Part shown: positions 42,995-51,715 of the stretch, one piece after another | Position numbering within the stretch: position 1 is the first letter of the stretch | Layout: each line of letters starts with the position of its first letter | NCBI GenBank assembly: GCA_044228795.1 | Contig: JBGAUE010000009.1 | Coordinates: 1 to 64,000 of the forward strand | DNA from: M0108 sp044228795 | GTDB lineage: Bacteria; Pseudomonadota; Gammaproteobacteria; Chromatiales; Chromatiaceae | Reading direction: 5' to 3' | DNA: 64,000 nucleotides | Made by a program: the position numbers and the translations under genes | The notes under the pieces: generated by a model | What the model was told of the DNA's origin: nothing | What the model saw: the letters and a program-made list of their open reading frames with translations, nothing else | Databases searched by the model: none

Positions 42995-45223
42995 ATGTCG
43001 TTCGACCTCCATTTTTTGCGCCCCCTCTGGTTTCTGGCCCTGCTGCCCCTGCCTTGGCTGCTATGGCGACTGGCGCGCGTCAACCCCGGGGCCGAGGCCT
43101 GGCGCGGCCTGGTGGATGCCCACCTTCTGACGCACCTGCTGGTGGTGGAGGGCGCCCGGGTGCGGCGTCTGCCTCGAGTCTTGCTAACCCTGGGCTGGCT
43201 GCTGGGGGTGACCGCCCTGGCAGGTCCGGTCTGGGAGCGGCTGCCGCAACCTCTCTACCAGGCCCAGGCCCAGCGTGTCATCGTCCTCGACCTCTCCCCT
43301 GAGATGGATGCCCAGGATCTAACCCCCTCGCGCCTGGCGCGCGCGCGCTTCGAGATCCTGGACCTGCTCGCCGCGGCCGCCGAGGGCGAGACGGCCCTGT
43401 TGGCCTATGGCGCCGAGCCCTTCGTGGTCGCGCCTCTGACCCGGGATGCCGCCACCATTGCTGCCCAGGTCCCGGATCTGGAGACGGCTCTCCTGCCGGT
43501 GCGGGGTGCCAAGCGCACCGACCTGGCCCTGGAGGCGGCGGGCGAGATGCTCAAGCGCTCTGGCAGCCCCGAGGGGGACGTCATCCTGGTGACGGCCGAC
43601 CCCGAACCTGTCGAGGCGGTTCGGTCTCAAGTGGCCAGGCTGCGTGACCAGGGCTATCGCACCTCGGTCCTGGGTCTTGGGACCGAGAAGGGGGCTCCCG
43701 TCCCTCGGGCGGAGGGCGGCTTTCAGACCAATGATCAGGGCGGCATCCGCCTGACGCGGCTCAAGCCTGACCTCTTGCAAGACATCGCCGCTGCGGGTGG
43801 CGGGCGCTATGTTTCCATCGCCGCTGACGAGAGCGATACCCGTGCCTTGCTCGGTTCGGCCCGGCTCGACCTTGCAGCCCGGGAGTTGGAGGCTGAGGAC
43901 CGCCCCGACGCCCAGGCGGATCAGTGGCGCGAGGAGGGGCCCTGGCTTCTTCTGGCCCTACTGCCTCTGGCGGCCCTAGCCTTTCGCCGTGGCTGGCTAA
44001 GCCCCCTGGCTCTCTTGGTCTTCCTCCAGGTGCCGTCACCCCAGGCGGAGGCCCTGGGCTGGGAGGATCTCTGGTGGCGTGCCGACCAGCAGGGCGCCCA
44101 GGCCCTGGCCGCCGGCGATCCCCGCCAGGCCGCCGAACACTTCAATAGTCTGGACTGGCGGGCCGCGGCTCAGTACGAATCCGGTGATTACGACCAGACC
44201 CTGGAGACCTTGCAAGGCCAGGCGGGTGCCGAGGCCGCCTACAACCGGGGTAACGCCCTGGCCCGTGCCGGTAAATTACCCGAGGCCATCGCGGAGTATG
44301 ACCGGGCCTTGGCGGAGGCTCCGGGTCATGCCGATGCCCAGTACAATCGCGACCTGGTGCAGCGGTTGCTTGACCAGCAACAACCGCCACCCCCTTCATC
44401 CGAGTCCCAGAAAGGCGATCAAGCCCAGGACGGGAAAGCGGGTGGCGAGGGCCAGAATCAGCAGAATCAACAGGGCCAGCAGGGCCAGCAAGGGCAAGAG
44501 GGCCAACAGGGGCAAGAGAACCAGCAGGGGCAAGAGAACCAGCAGGACCAGCAGTCCGGTGACCAGGCCCAGCAAGGCCAGAAAGGTGACCAGGGCACCC
44601 AGAACCCGCAGTCAGGGCTAGGCCAGCAAGACCCGTCCGAAGGGCAAACGGAGGGGCAGGATAAGCAGGGTCAAGGGCAGGATGCCCAGACAGGACAGTC
44701 CGATGCCCAGAACCCGACCGGCGAGGCGGGTAAGCAGGGATCAAGCCAAGGGCAAGCCAAACCCCAAACCGACTCCTCTCAGGCAGGTGCCCAACAACCG
44801 GGTGAAGCTGGCCAGGAGGAACCGCAAGCGGGTCGGTCCGCCCAACCCGAGTCCCAGGATGGCGAAAATCCCAAGGAGGGTGCCGCGGCACAGGCACAAC
44901 CGCAAGAAGCCGCCAAGGCGGAGCCAGAAAGCCCGGGAGAGGAATCGGCATCCGCCGCTGCGGGCGAACAGGAGGGCCAGCAGGCCCCGCAGCCCGCCAA
45001 AGCCCATCAACCTGGGGCCGAGCCAAGCAAGCAGGACCTGCTTGGCGGCCAGGAGCCGGGCACCCCCCCCGGTGGCAAGCCCAACCTGGTAGCCCCGGCA
45101 CCCCAGAGCGAGGGCGAACAGGCTATGGAACATCAATTGCGGCGGGTCCCGGATGATCCCGGCGGTCTGCTGCGGCAGCGTTTTATGCTCCAGTATTTGC
45201 GCCGCCATGGCCAGTTGCCCTGA
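42995..45223 (+). CDS. BatB-BatC fusion: vWA, TPR and long Gln-rich tail
   Basis: Protein of 742 residues. The N-terminal half is BatB-like: helices, then a vWA domain starting VIVLDLSPEMDAQDLTPSRL, and a helix pair around 320. The metal site DxSxS is degenerate, DLSPEM. The next part is TPR (BatC-like): AYNRGNALARAGKLPEAIAE and YDRALAEAPGHADAQYNRDL. The last about 250 residues are low complexity, rich in Gln, Gly, Glu and Ala (for example GQQGQQGQEGQQGQENQQGQ), and end with EHQLRRVPDDPGGLLRQRFM. The short conserved C-terminus is a known feature of such fusions. The ATG at 42995 is preferred over one 30 nt upstream inside batA. Confidence 0.88.
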   Translation: MSFDLHFLRPLWFLALLPLPWLLWRLARVNPGAEAWRGLVDAHLLTHLLVVEGARVRRLPRVLLTLGWLLGVTALAGPVWERLPQPLYQAQAQRVIVLDLSPEMDAQDLTPSRLARARFEILDLLAAAAEGETALLAYGAEPFVVAPLTRDAATIAAQVPDLETALLPVRGAKRTDLALEAAGEMLKRSGSPEGDVILVTADPEPVEAVRSQVARLRDQGYRTSVLGLGTEKGAPVPRAEGGFQTNDQGGIRLTRLKPDLLQDIAAAGGGRYVSIAADESDTRALLGSARLDLAARELEAEDRPDAQADQWREEGPWLLLALLPLAALAFRRGWLSPLALLVFLQVPSPQAEALGWEDLWWRADQQGAQALAAGDPRQAAEHFNSLDWRAAAQYESGDYDQTLETLQGQAGAEAAYNRGNALARAGKLPEAIAEYDRALAEAPGHADAQYNRDLVQRLLDQQQPPPPSSESQKGDQAQDGKAGGEGQNQQNQQGQQGQQGQEGQQGQENQQGQENQQDQQSGDQAQQGQKGDQGTQNPQSGLGQQDPSEGQTEGQDKQGQGQDAQTGQSDAQNPTGEAGKQGSSQGQAKPQTDSSQAGAQQPGEAGQEEPQAGRSAQPESQDGENPKEGAAAQAQPQEAAKAEPESPGEESASAAAGEQEGQQAPQPAKAHQPGAEPSKQDLLGGQEPGTPPGGKPNLVAPAPQSEGEQAMEHQLRRVPDDPGGLLRQRFMLQYLRRHGQLP

Positions 45224-45308
45224 TCAGCACCCCCTGCTTCGCACATTCACCCAGACCCAGGCCCCAGAAATCTCTGACTGCACACTAACGCCCAAGGAGG
45301 TCGCGAAC

Positions 45309-47324
45309 GTGAATCCGATCCCACAGCCTCATCTCTCTAGCCAGCATTCGGCCGCCGGCCCCGGATGGCAAGAATCCGGGGGCCCTGGCGGGTCCTATCG
45401 CTCACTTCTCCGCTTCCAGCGGCTCTTGGGGTATGGCGTCCTCCTGTTCCTCTGGATCTGCGCCGGCCAGGCCTTCGCCGCCAGTCTTGAGGCTAGCGTA
45501 GATCGCACTCGCCTGGTCGAGGGGGAATCCCTGCTCCTGACCCTCTCCGGGCCTGGCGATGTCTGGGGCACGCCGGATACAGGGCCCCTCACCCGTGATT
45601 TCGGGGTGCAGAATCAGGGTCAGGGCACCAGCACGATCATGACCAACGGCCGGGTCACCACTACCCGGGAGTGGCGCCTGCTGCTCTCCCCTAAATCCGC
45701 CGGCCGGCTGACCATCCCGGCCCTCAAGCTGGGCGATCTGGAGACTGCGCCCATCCCCATCGAGGTGCTGCCCGCCTCTCAGGCCGCCCAGGTTGGCGAG
45801 GTACCGGCCGCGCGTCTGGAGGCCGAACTGGATCGTGATGCCGTCTATGTGCAAGGCCAGGCGATCTATACCCTGCGCGTCCTGCTGCGGTCCCAGGTCC
45901 AGAATGCCAGCCTGGAGGATCCCAAGGCCGAGGGTGTCCAATTCGAACGTCTCGGCGAGGATCGGGTCTCCGAGACGCAGCGAGATGGCCAGCGGTTTCA
46001 TGTTATTGAACGACGCTATGCCCTCTTGCCTCAGCATAGTGGCATGATCGAGATTCAGGCCCCGGTCCTGTCCGCCGCCGTGCCCGAAAACCGTCAGCGG
46101 GGAGGGCGGTCCCCGGGTTCCTTCTCGGGGTCACCCTTTGGCCCGGGCGACAGCCCTTTTGAGCACTTCTTCGGCCGGGATCCCTTCTCGGACATGGATG
46201 GCCTGATCCAGCGCGCCCGGCCTATTCAGGTGCGTGGTCCGACCTTGGCCCTGGACGTCAAGCCCCAGCCGGACGGCGCCCCCTCGCCCTGGCTGCCCGC
46301 CGAGGATCTGCAATTGGCGGAGACCTGGACCCCGGACCCCTCCCAGGCCCGGGTCGGGGAACCCATTACCCGTACCCTGGCCATCACCGCCCAGGGCCTG
46401 AGTGCTACCCAACTCCCCGATTTGACCAGTGCCGTCCCGGATGGAGTCAAGCTTTACCCCGATAAACCCAGGGCCGAGACGCGCGCCGAAGGGGACACCC
46501 TGGTGGCGGTGAAAGAGATCAAGCAAGCGCTGGTGCCGGCGGTGGCGGGTAAGCTGACCCTGCCTGAGGTACGGCTGGCCTGGTGGGATACCCGGGAAAA
46601 TAAGGAGAAGGTGGCAGTGCTGCCGGCAAGGATATTGGATGTTCAGGCCGCCACTGGCAACGCCGGTGCCCCGCCCCCGGCAGACCGCGCCGCGCCGGCG
46701 GCGCCTGCCTCGGTGCCCGCCAAGGCCCCGGCATCCGTCTCATCCCCGCCTGCTGCGCCCAGCCCGGGGAGTGCGGTGGCGTCCTTGCCCACGCCCGCCG
46801 CGGAGCAGATCGCGACATCCTGGCCCCTGCCGGCCGGCTATTGGCCCTGGCTTAGCCTCGGGTTGGGTCTTGTCTGGCTGCTGACCTTGGTGCTCTGGTG
46901 GCTTGAGCGCCGTCGCCATCCCCGCTCCGGTCCCGCCGTCCAAGAAGGGTCGGGGGAGCGACCCAGTGCCAGTCTCGCGGCAGCCCTGGCGGCTGTCCGC
47001 GTGGCCTGCGACTCTGGGGATCCCCGCGCCGCCCGCGCCGCCCTGCTGGCCTGGGGGCAGGCCCGCTGGCGGGATGATCCCCCGGTGCGTCTCGAAACCC
47101 TAGCCGATCGTCTGGCGGCTTACCAGGGGGGGGCTGGTGGTGGCGAGGCCGCTAGCTGCCTCCGGCTGCTGGACCAAAGTCTCTATGCCCCCGGTGTCAT
47201 GACCTGGGATGGTCCAAACGCCTGGCGCTATTTGCAGCCGGTTCTGAGCGCGCTGGCGATGGAGGCGCCGTCGGGAAGGGTAGGGGTCGACCCCTTGCCT
47301 GTCCTTTATCCCAAGAGCGGTTGA
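45309..47324 (+). CDS. batD: BatD-like exported protein
   Basis: Protein of 671 residues. It has an N-terminal signal or anchor (LLGYGVLLFLWICAGQAFAA), several beta-rich repeats (DRTRLVEGESLLLTLSGPGD; QAIYTLRVLLRSQVQNASLE; VGEPITRTLAITAQGLSATQ), a Pro/Ala linker near 500, a transmembrane helix (WPWLSLGLGLVWLLTLVLWW) and a cytosolic tail. This is the BatD (oxygen tolerance) layout. The GTG at 45309 follows a strong AAGGAGGT (45294-45301) at 7-nt spacing, which decides the start. It closes the operon begun by moxR. Confidence 0.9.
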   Translation: MNPIPQPHLSSQHSAAGPGWQESGGPGGSYRSLLRFQRLLGYGVLLFLWICAGQAFAASLEASVDRTRLVEGESLLLTLSGPGDVWGTPDTGPLTRDFGVQNQGQGTSTIMTNGRVTTTREWRLLLSPKSAGRLTIPALKLGDLETAPIPIEVLPASQAAQVGEVPAARLEAELDRDAVYVQGQAIYTLRVLLRSQVQNASLEDPKAEGVQFERLGEDRVSETQRDGQRFHVIERRYALLPQHSGMIEIQAPVLSAAVPENRQRGGRSPGSFSGSPFGPGDSPFEHFFGRDPFSDMDGLIQRARPIQVRGPTLALDVKPQPDGAPSPWLPAEDLQLAETWTPDPSQARVGEPITRTLAITAQGLSATQLPDLTSAVPDGVKLYPDKPRAETRAEGDTLVAVKEIKQALVPAVAGKLTLPEVRLAWWDTRENKEKVAVLPARILDVQAATGNAGAPPPADRAAPAAPASVPAKAPASVSSPPAAPSPGSAVASLPTPAAEQIATSWPLPAGYWPWLSLGLGLVWLLTLVLWWLERRRHPRSGPAVQEGSGERPSASLAAALAAVRVACDSGDPRAARAALLAWGQARWRDDPPVRLETLADRLAAYQGGAGGGEAASCLRLLDQSLYAPGVMTWDGPNAWRYLQPVLSALAMEAPSGRVGVDPLPVLYPKSG

Positions 47325-47402
47325 GGATGGTTGACCGGGACGAAGACAGGGACCCGCATCCGTAAACCCCTGCGTTTCTGACCTCAGGACTCTCGGCTTC
47401 CA

Positions 47403-47411
47403 TGCTATCCT
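47403..47411 (+). promoter_or_regulatory. Extended -10 element of rnpB
   Basis: TGCTATCCT is an extended -10 (TGN plus TATCCT). The RNA's first paired base at 47418 lies 7 nt downstream, as expected for a start site. No good -35 is visible, consistent with an extended -10 promoter. Confidence 0.5.
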
Positions 47412-47417
47412 GACCCT

Positions 47418-47793
47418 GGGAGTCGGCCGGACAGTCGCTGCTCGTCCGCCTTGGCGGCGCGAGGGGAGGAAAGTCCGGGCTCCACAGGGCAGGGTGCCAG
47501 GTAACGCCTGGGGGGCGCGAGCCCACGGCAAGTGCCACAGAAAAGATACCGCCTAAATCCGCCTCGGTGGATCGGTAAGGGTGAAATGGTGCGGTAAGAG
47601 CGCACCGCGCCGACGGCAACGCCGGTGGCAGGGTAAACCCCACCCGGAGCAAGACCAAATAGGGGGGCGAGCGGCTGAGTGCCGCACCACGCGGCCCGCG
47701 TGTGTCCCCGGGTAGGTCGCTGGAGGCGTGTGGCGACGCACGTCCTAGATGAATGGCTGTCCCCGACAGAACCCGGCTTACAGGCCGACTCCC
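47418..47793 (+). ncRNA. rnpB: RNase P RNA
   Basis: Catalytic RNA that processes the 5' ends of tRNA precursors. Conserved bacterial type A elements are present: GAGGAAAGTCCGGGCTCC near the 5' side, the GGTAACGCC region, GGTAAGGGTGAAATGGTGCG, GGTAAACCCCACCCGGAGCA, AATAGGGG and near the 3' end the ACAGAACCCGGCTTA motif. The ends pair as GGGAGTCGGCC (47418-47428) with GGCCGACTCCC, which sets the boundaries. It lies upstream of the dcw cluster, a common position in gammaproteobacteria. Confidence 0.97.
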
Positions 47794-48186
47794 CCTCCTT
47801 TACCTCCTTGATGCCGCGTCCAGGGGCCAGACCATCCGGGCTGCCCTGACCCCGGTTTGCCAGCCTCTTGCCACGGAAACGGCAGGGCTCAGACCCCTAC
47901 TCCTCCGCCTTCGCAAGGCAAAGGAAACGTGCGCCTCCCCAAGCGCGCATTTCCAGCCCCATTTCGCCCTTTCCTTGTCTTTTTTAGTGAATTAGATCCA
48001 TCTATCAAAGGGTAACTCCATAAACCTAATTATTCGCCTTAGTCTTGTTGAGGCTGACACCGGGGGAACTCCTCGGGTGGCCATCAGCATCCCATTGATA
48101 TTTGACAAGTCTTGCCCTGGTTGAGACCCAAGGACGGAGGGGCATCCTAACCCGCTGACAAGCGTGAAGAAACTTGTAATTGCGGC
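47794..48186. other. Intergenic region between rnpB and the mraZ promoter
   Basis: About 390 bp with no credible gene. A short T-rich and pyrimidine-rich segment follows rnpB (CCCCCTCCTTTACCTCC), but no clean terminator hairpin is seen. Composition turns AT-richer near 47970-48060. Confidence 0.4.
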
Positions 48187-48215
48187 TTGACGAGAGGGGC
48201 GCTGTTGCCTAGTAT
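48187..48215 (+). promoter_or_regulatory. Sigma70 promoter of the dcw cluster (Pmra)
   Basis: TTGACG (48187-48192) and TAGTAT (48210-48215) are spaced by 17 bp. Transcription would start near 48222, just before the MraZ boxes and 56 bp before mraZ. The layout matches known mra promoters. Confidence 0.7.
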
Positions 48216-48225
48216 GAGGATGAAA

Positions 48226-48250
48226 GTGGAGTAGAGTGGATTAAAAGGGA
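48226..48250 (+). promoter_or_regulatory. Three MraZ boxes at 10-bp period
   Basis: GTGGA (48226), GTGGA (48236) and AGGGA (48246) repeat at exact 10-bp spacing. MraZ is known to bind direct repeats of a G-rich pentamer, separated by 5 nt, in front of its own gene. The boxes lie directly after the predicted start site, fitting autorepression. Confidence 0.75.
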
Positions 48251-48277
48251 ATAATTTCGCCATAAAGGGGGGCGGCA

Positions 48278-48733
48278 GTGTTTCGCGGGGTTTCTACCCT
48301 TAGTCTGGATCCCAAGGGCCGCTTGGCCATGCCCGCTCGTTATCGCGAGCAGATCCAGAATAGTTGCGCCTCGCATTTGGTGATTACGATCGACAGTGAT
48401 CGTTGCCTCCTCATCTACCCGGAACCCAACTGGAAGGAAATCGAGCGGAAGCTAGAGAAGCTCCCCTCCTTTAATCCCACGGCCCGTAAGCTGCAGCGCC
48501 TTTACATAGGCCATGCCCATGACGTGGACATGGATGCCCAGGGACGACTGCAACTGCCTCCCGAGTTGCGCCAGTTCGCGAATCTGGACAAGCGGGTGGC
48601 CCTGATCGGCCAGAGCAATAAATTTGAATTGTGGGATGAGGATACCTGGGTGGCACGCCGCGATGAATGGTTGAACGCGGAGGACCTGGCTCAACTCGAG
48701 TCCTCCCCCGAATTCGCGTCCCTGTCTATTTAA
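48278..48733 (+). CDS. mraZ: Transcriptional regulator MraZ
   Basis: Autoregulator of the division/cell-wall cluster, 151 residues, made of two AbrB-like repeats: FRGVSTLSLDPKGRLAMPAR and HAHDVDMDAQGRLQLPPELR. Each holds the DxxGRxxxP motif of the family. Translation starts at GTG 48278 after AAAGGGGGGCGG. It heads the dcw operon; rsmH follows after 15 bp. Confidence 0.97.
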   Translation: MFRGVSTLSLDPKGRLAMPARYREQIQNSCASHLVITIDSDRCLLIYPEPNWKEIERKLEKLPSFNPTARKLQRLYIGHAHDVDMDAQGRLQLPPELRQFANLDKRVALIGQSNKFELWDEDTWVARRDEWLNAEDLAQLESSPEFASLSI

Positions 48734-48748
48734 TCAATACCCGCTCTC

Positions 48749-49681
48749 ATGGCCATTCATGAGCATAGGCCGGTTTTGCTGGAGGAAAGCTTGGAGGCCT
48801 TGGTGATTCATCCCGATGGGACCTATCTCGATGGCACCTTTGGCCGGGGTGGCCATGCGCGTGCCCTTCTGGCCAGGCTGGGGGCCAGGGGGCGTTTGCT
48901 TGTCCTGGATCGGGACCCGGAGGCGGTGGCTGTCGGGCGGGCCCTGGCGGACCAGGATCCGCGCTTGACGGTCGAGCAGGCTCCCTTCTCCACGTCGGCG
49001 GCCGTGGCGAGTCGTCATGGTTTGCTGGGCGCTATCGATGGCCTCCTGCTGGACATCGGTGTCTCCTCGCCTCAATTGGACGAGGCGGAGCGGGGCTTCA
49101 GTTTCGCCGCCGCAGGCCCGCTGGATATGCGCATGGACAATAGCACCGGCGAGACGGCGGCCCAGTGGCTGGCGCGGGCTAAGGAGGCGGAGATTGCCCA
49201 GGTGCTCCACGAATATGGCGAAGAGCGTTTCAGTCGCCGCATTGCCCGTGCTCTGGTCACCGCCCGCGCCGAGGCACCCATCCTGACCACCCAGCGCCTG
49301 GCGAGCCTGGTTGCCGCCGCCAGCCCGACCCGCGAGCCGGGGAAACACCCGGCAACCCGGACATTTCAGGCCATTCGCATCCAGGTCAACCACGAACTGG
49401 ACGAACTGCGGAGCTGTCTGGCCGGGGTGCGTGAACTTCTGGCTGTGGGCGGGCGACTGGTGGTCATCAGTTTTCATTCGCTGGAGGATCGCATCGTCAA
49501 GCGCTTCCTGCGCGACGAGGCCAGGGGCGAACAATTTCCCAAGGGCGTACCCGTCAGGGCCCGGGAAATCCAGTCCTGGCTGCGCCCGGTGGGGAAGGCG
49601 GTACATGCCTCGCCGGCCGAGGTCGCGGCCAATCCCAGGGCCCGGAGTGCCGTGATGCGGGTTGGGGAGCGTCTGGCATGA
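48749..49681 (+). CDS. rsmH: 16S rRNA m4C1402 methyltransferase
   Basis: Methylates N4 of C1402 in 16S rRNA (formerly MraW). The 310-residue protein has HRPVLLEESLEALVIHPDGT, the SAM loop DGTFGRGGHARALLARLGAR, DGLLLDIGVSSPQLDEAERG, FSFAAAGPLDMRMDNSTGET, and ISFHSLEDRIVKRFLRDEAR. It overlaps ftsL by 4 nt. Confidence 0.97.
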   Translation: MAIHEHRPVLLEESLEALVIHPDGTYLDGTFGRGGHARALLARLGARGRLLVLDRDPEAVAVGRALADQDPRLTVEQAPFSTSAAVASRHGLLGAIDGLLLDIGVSSPQLDEAERGFSFAAAGPLDMRMDNSTGETAAQWLARAKEAEIAQVLHEYGEERFSRRIARALVTARAEAPILTTQRLASLVAAASPTREPGKHPATRTFQAIRIQVNHELDELRSCLAGVRELLAVGGRLVVISFHSLEDRIVKRFLRDEARGEQFPKGVPVRAREIQSWLRPVGKAVHASPAEVAANPRARSAVMRVGERLA

Positions 49682-49968
49682 CTGTGCGGGAGCTTAATTT
49701 TATTGTGCTGCTCGGCATGGCTGTAGTGGCCTCTGGGGTAGGGGTCGTTTACGCAAAATATCAAACACGGATTGAATTCATTGCATTGCAGGCGCTTACC
49801 AAGGAGGTCCAGGGGCTGGAGGAGGAGTGGGGCGTCCTGCGGCTAGAGGAGGCGGCGCTAGGCACTCACCCACGGGTGGAGACGGCGGCGCGGACGCGGT
49901 TGGATATGTTTATGCCGCGAGGGGTGGATATCAAGACCATTGGGGGATCGGGTCATGTTCGGCACTGA
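49678..49968 (+). CDS. ftsL: Cell division protein FtsL
   Basis: Small bitopic division protein of 96 residues. It has one N-terminal membrane helix (LNFIVLLGMAVVASGVGVVY) and a periplasmic coiled coil (FIALQALTKEVQGLEEEWGV), with TAARTRLDMFMP near the end as in other FtsL. It acts with FtsB and FtsQ at the septum. Identity rests on topology and position between rsmH and ftsI, because sequence is poorly conserved. Confidence 0.92.
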   Translation: MTVRELNFIVLLGMAVVASGVGVVYAKYQTRIEFIALQALTKEVQGLEEEWGVLRLEEAALGTHPRVETAARTRLDMFMPRGVDIKTIGGSGHVRH

Positions 49969-51715
49969 TTTGGTGAGGCGCAAACGCGACGGGAGCGGCA
50001 AGGGCCTTGCCTTTAATTTCAACAAGCGCAGCCTGGTGCTGCTGGGGTTACTGGGCACCTTACTCTTCGCGGTAGTAGCGAGCGCCTTTCAGCGCCAGGT
50101 CTTGGAGCGGGAGTTTCTGCGCGAGGAGGGCGAGGCCCGCTATCTTCGCGACTGGGAGATTCCGGCGCGGCGCGGCATGATCCTGGATCGCAATGGCGAA
50201 CCTCTGGCGGTGAGTTCTCCCGTGGCCAGCGTCTGGACGGACCCTCGCAAGCTAAAGGATTACCCCGAGGCCATGGGGGAACTCGCCGATGCCATGGGAA
50301 TCGCGAAGAAAGATCTGAAGCAGCGGGTCGCCGATCGCCAGACCAAGGGCTTTATCTACCTCAAACGACGCATCGAACCCGATCAGGCTCAGGAGGTGGA
50401 GCGCATCAAGACACAGTATCAGATTCATGAACTCGGTATGGAGACCGAATACAAGCGCTTCTATCCGGGAGGGGAAATCTTCGGCCACATCGTCGGCTTC
50501 ACCGACGTGGACGACAAGGGCATCGAGGGCATGGAACTGGCCTTCAACGGCTGGCTGGGAGCGGAGCCTGGCCTGCGGCGGGTCATCAAGGATGGCCACC
50601 AGCAGCTGGTCGCCGAGGTGGAGCGCATCCGCCCACCCCATCATGGCAAGGACCTGGCGCTGAGCATCGACCGTCGCCTGCAATATCTCGCTTACCGCGA
50701 ACTCATGCGCACGGTTCGGGAAAACAAAGCCAAGTCGGCCTCAGCCGTGGTGCTCGATGTCCATACCGGTGAGGTGCTGGCCATGGTCAACCAGCCGGCC
50801 TACAACCCCAACGGCAATAAAGATGGGGATCAGAGTACTCGCCGTAATCGCGCCGTCACCGATGTCATGGAGCCAGGCTCTACCGTCAAGCCCTTCGTCG
50901 TCGCCGCCGCTTTGGAACAGGGTCTGGTGACGCCGACCTCGCCCATCGATACCAGTCCCGGCTTCCTCTCGGTGGGCAGTAACACGGTCAAAGACATCCA
51001 CAACTATGGGCGCTTGGACACGACCTCCGTTATCACCAAGTCCAGCAACGTCGGTGTCGTGAAGATGGCCCTGCGCATGAAGCGCGAGACCCTCTGGACT
51101 CTCTATGACAAGGTGGGGTTCGGCAGACCCACGGGGATTCAGTTCCCCGGCGAGGAGACGGGTCGTTTCCGGAACTTCAAGCGCTGGTCCGATTTCGAGT
51201 ATGCCACCCAGGCCTTCGGCTATGGTCTTTCGGTCACGCCTCTCCAATTGGCCAGGGCCTATTCGGTGCTGGCCGCTGATGGGGTGCTGCGGCCAGTGAG
51301 TCTGCTCAAGGTGGACCAGGCCCCCGCAGGTGAGAGAGTTCTGAGTGCCAAGACGGCGCAACAGGTCCGCGCCATGATGGAGACCGTGGTCTCCCCGAAG
51401 GGTACCGCTAAGCAGGCCATGATCGAGGGCTACGGCGTCGCCGGTAAGACGGGTACGGCCAAGAAGTCCTCGGGACGCCATGGTTATGCCGCCGGGCGCT
51501 ATCAGGCTGTCTTTGCCGGCATGGCGCCGGCTAGGGACCCGCGCTTTGTCCTGGTGGTCATGGTCGATGAGCCGAGCGCTGGGAAATACTATGGCGGCCT
51601 GGTGGCGGCCCCCGCCTTTGCCCGGATTATGCAAGGCGCCCTGCGTCTCTTCGATGTCCCCCCGGACCATCCGGAGGTAAAGATGCTGATGGCGGGCACG
51701 GACACGTCTCGATGA
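49955..51715 (+). CDS. ftsI: Septal peptidoglycan transpeptidase FtsI (PBP3)
   Basis: Class B penicillin-binding protein that cross-links septal peptidoglycan, 586 residues. It has an N-terminal membrane helix (LVLLGLLGTLLFAVVASAF), a pedestal domain (RRGMILDRNGEPLAVSSPVA) and a transpeptidase domain with SxxK in PGSTVKPF, SxN in KSSNVG and KTG in GVAGKTGTAKKSSG. The ATG at 49955 overlaps ftsL by 14 nt; a start 15 nt earlier is less likely. The stop overlaps murE by 4 nt. Confidence 0.97.
   Translation: MFGTDLVRRKRDGSGKGLAFNFNKRSLVLLGLLGTLLFAVVASAFQRQVLEREFLREEGEARYLRDWEIPARRGMILDRNGEPLAVSSPVASVWTDPRKLKDYPEAMGELADAMGIAKKDLKQRVADRQTKGFIYLKRRIEPDQAQEVERIKTQYQIHELGMETEYKRFYPGGEIFGHIVGFTDVDDKGIEGMELAFNGWLGAEPGLRRVIKDGHQQLVAEVERIRPPHHGKDLALSIDRRLQYLAYRELMRTVRENKAKSASAVVLDVHTGEVLAMVNQPAYNPNGNKDGDQSTRRNRAVTDVMEPGSTVKPFVVAAALEQGLVTPTSPIDTSPGFLSVGSNTVKDIHNYGRLDTTSVITKSSNVGVVKMALRMKRETLWTLYDKVGFGRPTGIQFPGEETGRFRNFKRWSDFEYATQAFGYGLSVTPLQLARAYSVLAADGVLRPVSLLKVDQAPAGERVLSAKTAQQVRAMMETVVSPKGTAKQAMIEGYGVAGKTGTAKKSSGRHGYAAGRYQAVFAGMAPARDPRFVLVVMVDEPSAGKYYGGLVAAPAFARIMQGALRLFDVPPDHPEVKMLMAGTDTSR

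Noticed and set aside
44455..44560. Short tandem-like repeats as a CRISPR or minisatellite
   Set aside because: The repeats are in-frame Gln/Gly codons within the BatB-BatC tail, not spacer-separated direct repeats.
42007..45101. Long antisense frames opposite the Bat genes, including a Pro/Arg/Gly-rich 319-residue frame
   Set aside because: They mirror GC-rich or repetitive coding DNA of strongly supported genes and have low-complexity composition.
47753..47995. 80-residue frame overlapping the 3' end of rnpB
   Set aside because: It starts inside the RNase P RNA, has no ribosome site and shows no conserved protein character.
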